Both the position numbers and the translations under genes were made by a program. From assembly GCA_016199255.1 (NCBI GenBank), contig JACQHA010000370.1, positions 1 through 6,830 of the forward strand: DNA of 6,830 nt. The letters are read 5' to 3'. The notes beneath the pieces were generated by a model. That model was not told the origin of the DNA. It saw nothing but the letters and a program-made list of their open reading frames with translations, and did not search any database. Below are positions 5,582-6,830 of this stretch, piece after piece; positions within the stretch are counted from its first letter, which is position 1; every line of letters begins with the position of its first letter. The stretch is from Deinococcus sp. GTDB lineage: Bacteria > Deinococcota > Deinococci > JACQHA01.

Positions 5582-6830
5582 CTATTGGAGCCCCAAGATC
5601 TCCCGCTTCAGCGCCAGGGCGCTACCGTGCAGCCCGTTCTGGTCTGAGAGCACTTCGCCGATCCAGTTGCCCATCTCGTCCACAATGTAGCGGACGAAGG
5701 CACCGGAGTGGGTGCTGCCACCGCTGGGCATCGGGATGCGGGCCGTGACTTGCCGCGCGTCCGGGTCGAAGACCACCACCTCGAAGCTGGAGTTGCAGCT
5801 CAGCCACAGCTCGTTGACATCGGGATCGGGATGCAAGGTGATGTGATCACCCCGCAGGCAGTTTGTGGCGAAGTTGCCCTGCGGCGTCATGGTCACCGGA
5901 TTCACTAGGCTGATGGTGACGCCACGATTGTGGGAACCTTCCCCCTTGTCAATGAGCCACAGCTGGTTTTCCTCCCAGTTGAGACGGACGCCGTACGGTC
6001 CGTGTCCGGCCGAGCGAGAGATACTGAGGACCTCCCATTCGCCATCCACAGCATTGACCTTGATGACCTCGTCGGAGCCACCGTTGCTGACCCAGGCGAG
6101 CCTGCCATCGGCACTGAAATCCACCCAGATGGGGTCTTCCCTCATAGGCAGATACTTCGCGACGGTCCAGCGCTCCATGTCCACAATGGCCAGCGCACCG
6201 TCTAGTTCTTTGGCCAGATCGCTGAAGGACGGGGGCGGGAGGCCGACCCAGAGGTACCTGGAATTGGGCTTCTTAAAGGATAGGTAGGGCATGGCCTGCA
6301 ACCTCCGGCCGTCAATCCCCCCGACTACCCGGTTCTCGTTGGCCGGGTCGAAGATGTACAGCCCAGAGCCCGGCAGGCTATTGTTACCGGCCCAGTTGAA
6401 GTCGTAGGCGAGCACCCAGGCCTCGCCGTGGGGCCCCTCGATGGCTTTGGCGTGGTGCGGGCGGCCCCGGGTCGAGACAACCTGGTGCAGCTTGAGGGTG
6501 CGGGCATCAATAACCAGCCACCGGCCGAGTCCCAACTGCTCTACACCCGTTGAGCCCTCTCGCACGGCCTCGGCACCGAACACTGTGCCATCTGCCGTCG
6601 GCAGATAGATCCAGCGGCCATCAGGAGAGACCCCCAGGCCATGAGGCTCGAAATAGCCCCGCGTTAAGCCGATGTCATAGGCTTGATACGCGACGATCTC
6701 CTTGGTGTAGGCATCAATGATGGTCACACCTGGACTCGTAACACTGCTCAGGATCCCCCCATAGCCTGGCCCAACAGTAGTAACGAAGACTACCGGATGC
6801 GCCGCCGGATCCCAGGCTGGTGCTCCGCTG
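5582..6830 (-). CDS. Histidine-rich seven-bladed beta-propeller protein, 5' end outside window
   Basis: The frame stays open to the window edge, giving at least 415 residues. The GTG at 6727 is internal, because blade sequence continues upstream of it (HPVVFVTTVGPGYGG). About seven YVTN/WD-like blades can be seen, with motifs such as PHGLGVSPDGRWIYLPTAD, GLYIFDPANENRV, GALAIVDMERWTV, FSADGRLAWVSNGGSDEVIKV and NELWLSCNSSFEVVVFD. Histidines recur near blade starts: PHGLGV (63), RPHHAKAI (125, 126), GHGPYGV (276), GDHITLHP (329, 333), STHSGAF (374) and LHGSAL (401), numbered from the edge. Cys324 and Cys345 could form a disulfide. Propellers with histidines lining the axis include nitrous oxide reductase (CuZ) and the d1-heme domain of cytochrome cd1, but I see no diagnostic signature of either. 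The safe name is a YncE/YVTN-like propeller. An exported location is inferred from its neighbours, since the N-terminus is missing. It is the first visible gene of the operon. Confidence 0.8.
   Translation of the reverse strand, partial: SGAPAWDPAAHPVVFVTTVGPGYGGILSSVTSPGVTIIDAYTKEIVAYQAYDIGLTRGYFEPHGLGVSPDGRWIYLPTADGTVFGAEAVREGSTGVEQLGLGRWLVIDARTLKLHQVVSTRGRPHHAKAIEGPHGEAWVLAYDFNWAGNNSLPGSGLYIFDPANENRVVGGIDGRRLQAMPYLSFKKPNSRYLWVGLPPPSFSDLAKELDGALAIVDMERWTVAKYLPMREDPIWVDFSADGRLAWVSNGGSDEVIKVNAVDGEWEVLSISRSAGHGPYGVRLNWEENQLWLIDKGEGSHNRGVTISLVNPVTMTPQGNFATNCLRGDHITLHPDPDVNELWLSCNSSFEVVVFDPDARQVTARIPMPSGGSTHSGAFVRYIVDEMGNWIGEVLSDQNGLHGSALALKREILGLQ

Noticed and set aside
5582..6727. GTG at 6727 as the true start of the propeller gene
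   Set aside because: The frame is open to the window edge and upstream residues continue a propeller blade, so the gene starts outside the window.
5582..6830. Direct naming of the propeller as NosZ, NirS or methanethiol oxidase
   Set aside because: Histidine-rich blades are suggestive, but no complete family signature is visible and the N-terminus is missing, so a specific enzyme name would be unsupported.
1..6830. CRISPR array, tRNA, rRNA or insertion sequence
   Set aside because: No regularly spaced repeats, cloverleaf-like stretches, transposase motifs or flanking terminal repeats were seen.

Overview
The window is a GC-rich bacterial segment in which every convincing gene lies on the minus strand. 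Reading in the direction of transcription (high to low coordinates) they are: a secreted-type beta-propeller protein whose 5' end is cut off by the window edge; a small exported protein joining a monoheme cytochrome c domain to a cupredoxin-like domain; a CcdA/DsbD-type thiol-disulfide membrane transporter with an extra N-terminal periplasmic domain; a Tat-exported two-domain rhodanese; and a decaheme c-type cytochrome of the OmcA/MtrC family. The short gaps (64, 16, 30 and 146 bases), the good Shine-Dalgarno sites and the shared strand suggest one operon, with its main promoter beyond the right edge. The 146-base gap before the decaheme gene is the only likely place for an internal control point.

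All five products appear to act outside the cytoplasm and fit an extracytoplasmic redox module. The propeller may be a catalytic or binding subunit, the heme-cupredoxin protein a small electron shuttle, the CcdA-like protein a carrier of reducing power across the membrane for thiols (apocytochrome CxxCH cysteines, the CxxC of the cupredoxin domain, or a sulfur carrier), the rhodanese a sulfane-sulfur handler, and the decaheme protein a long-range electron wire. The substrate cannot be read from the sequence. A sulfur compound is suggested by the rhodanese. A copper or d1-heme type reaction is suggested by the histidine-rich propeller beside a degenerate CuA-like domain. Both are inference.

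After the decaheme stop codon, bases 1-219 hold no intact gene. On the minus strand they carry what looks like a frameshifted remnant of a LuxR/GerE-type helix-turn-helix C-terminus, overlapped by an imperfect inverted repeat. There are no RNA genes, insertion sequences or CRISPR repeats that I can support.

The host is probably an uncultured respiratory bacterium. Decaheme OmcA/MtrC-family proteins without a lipobox, Tat-exported rhodaneses and TTG starts would fit groups such as Chloroflexota, but nothing here fixes the taxonomy.
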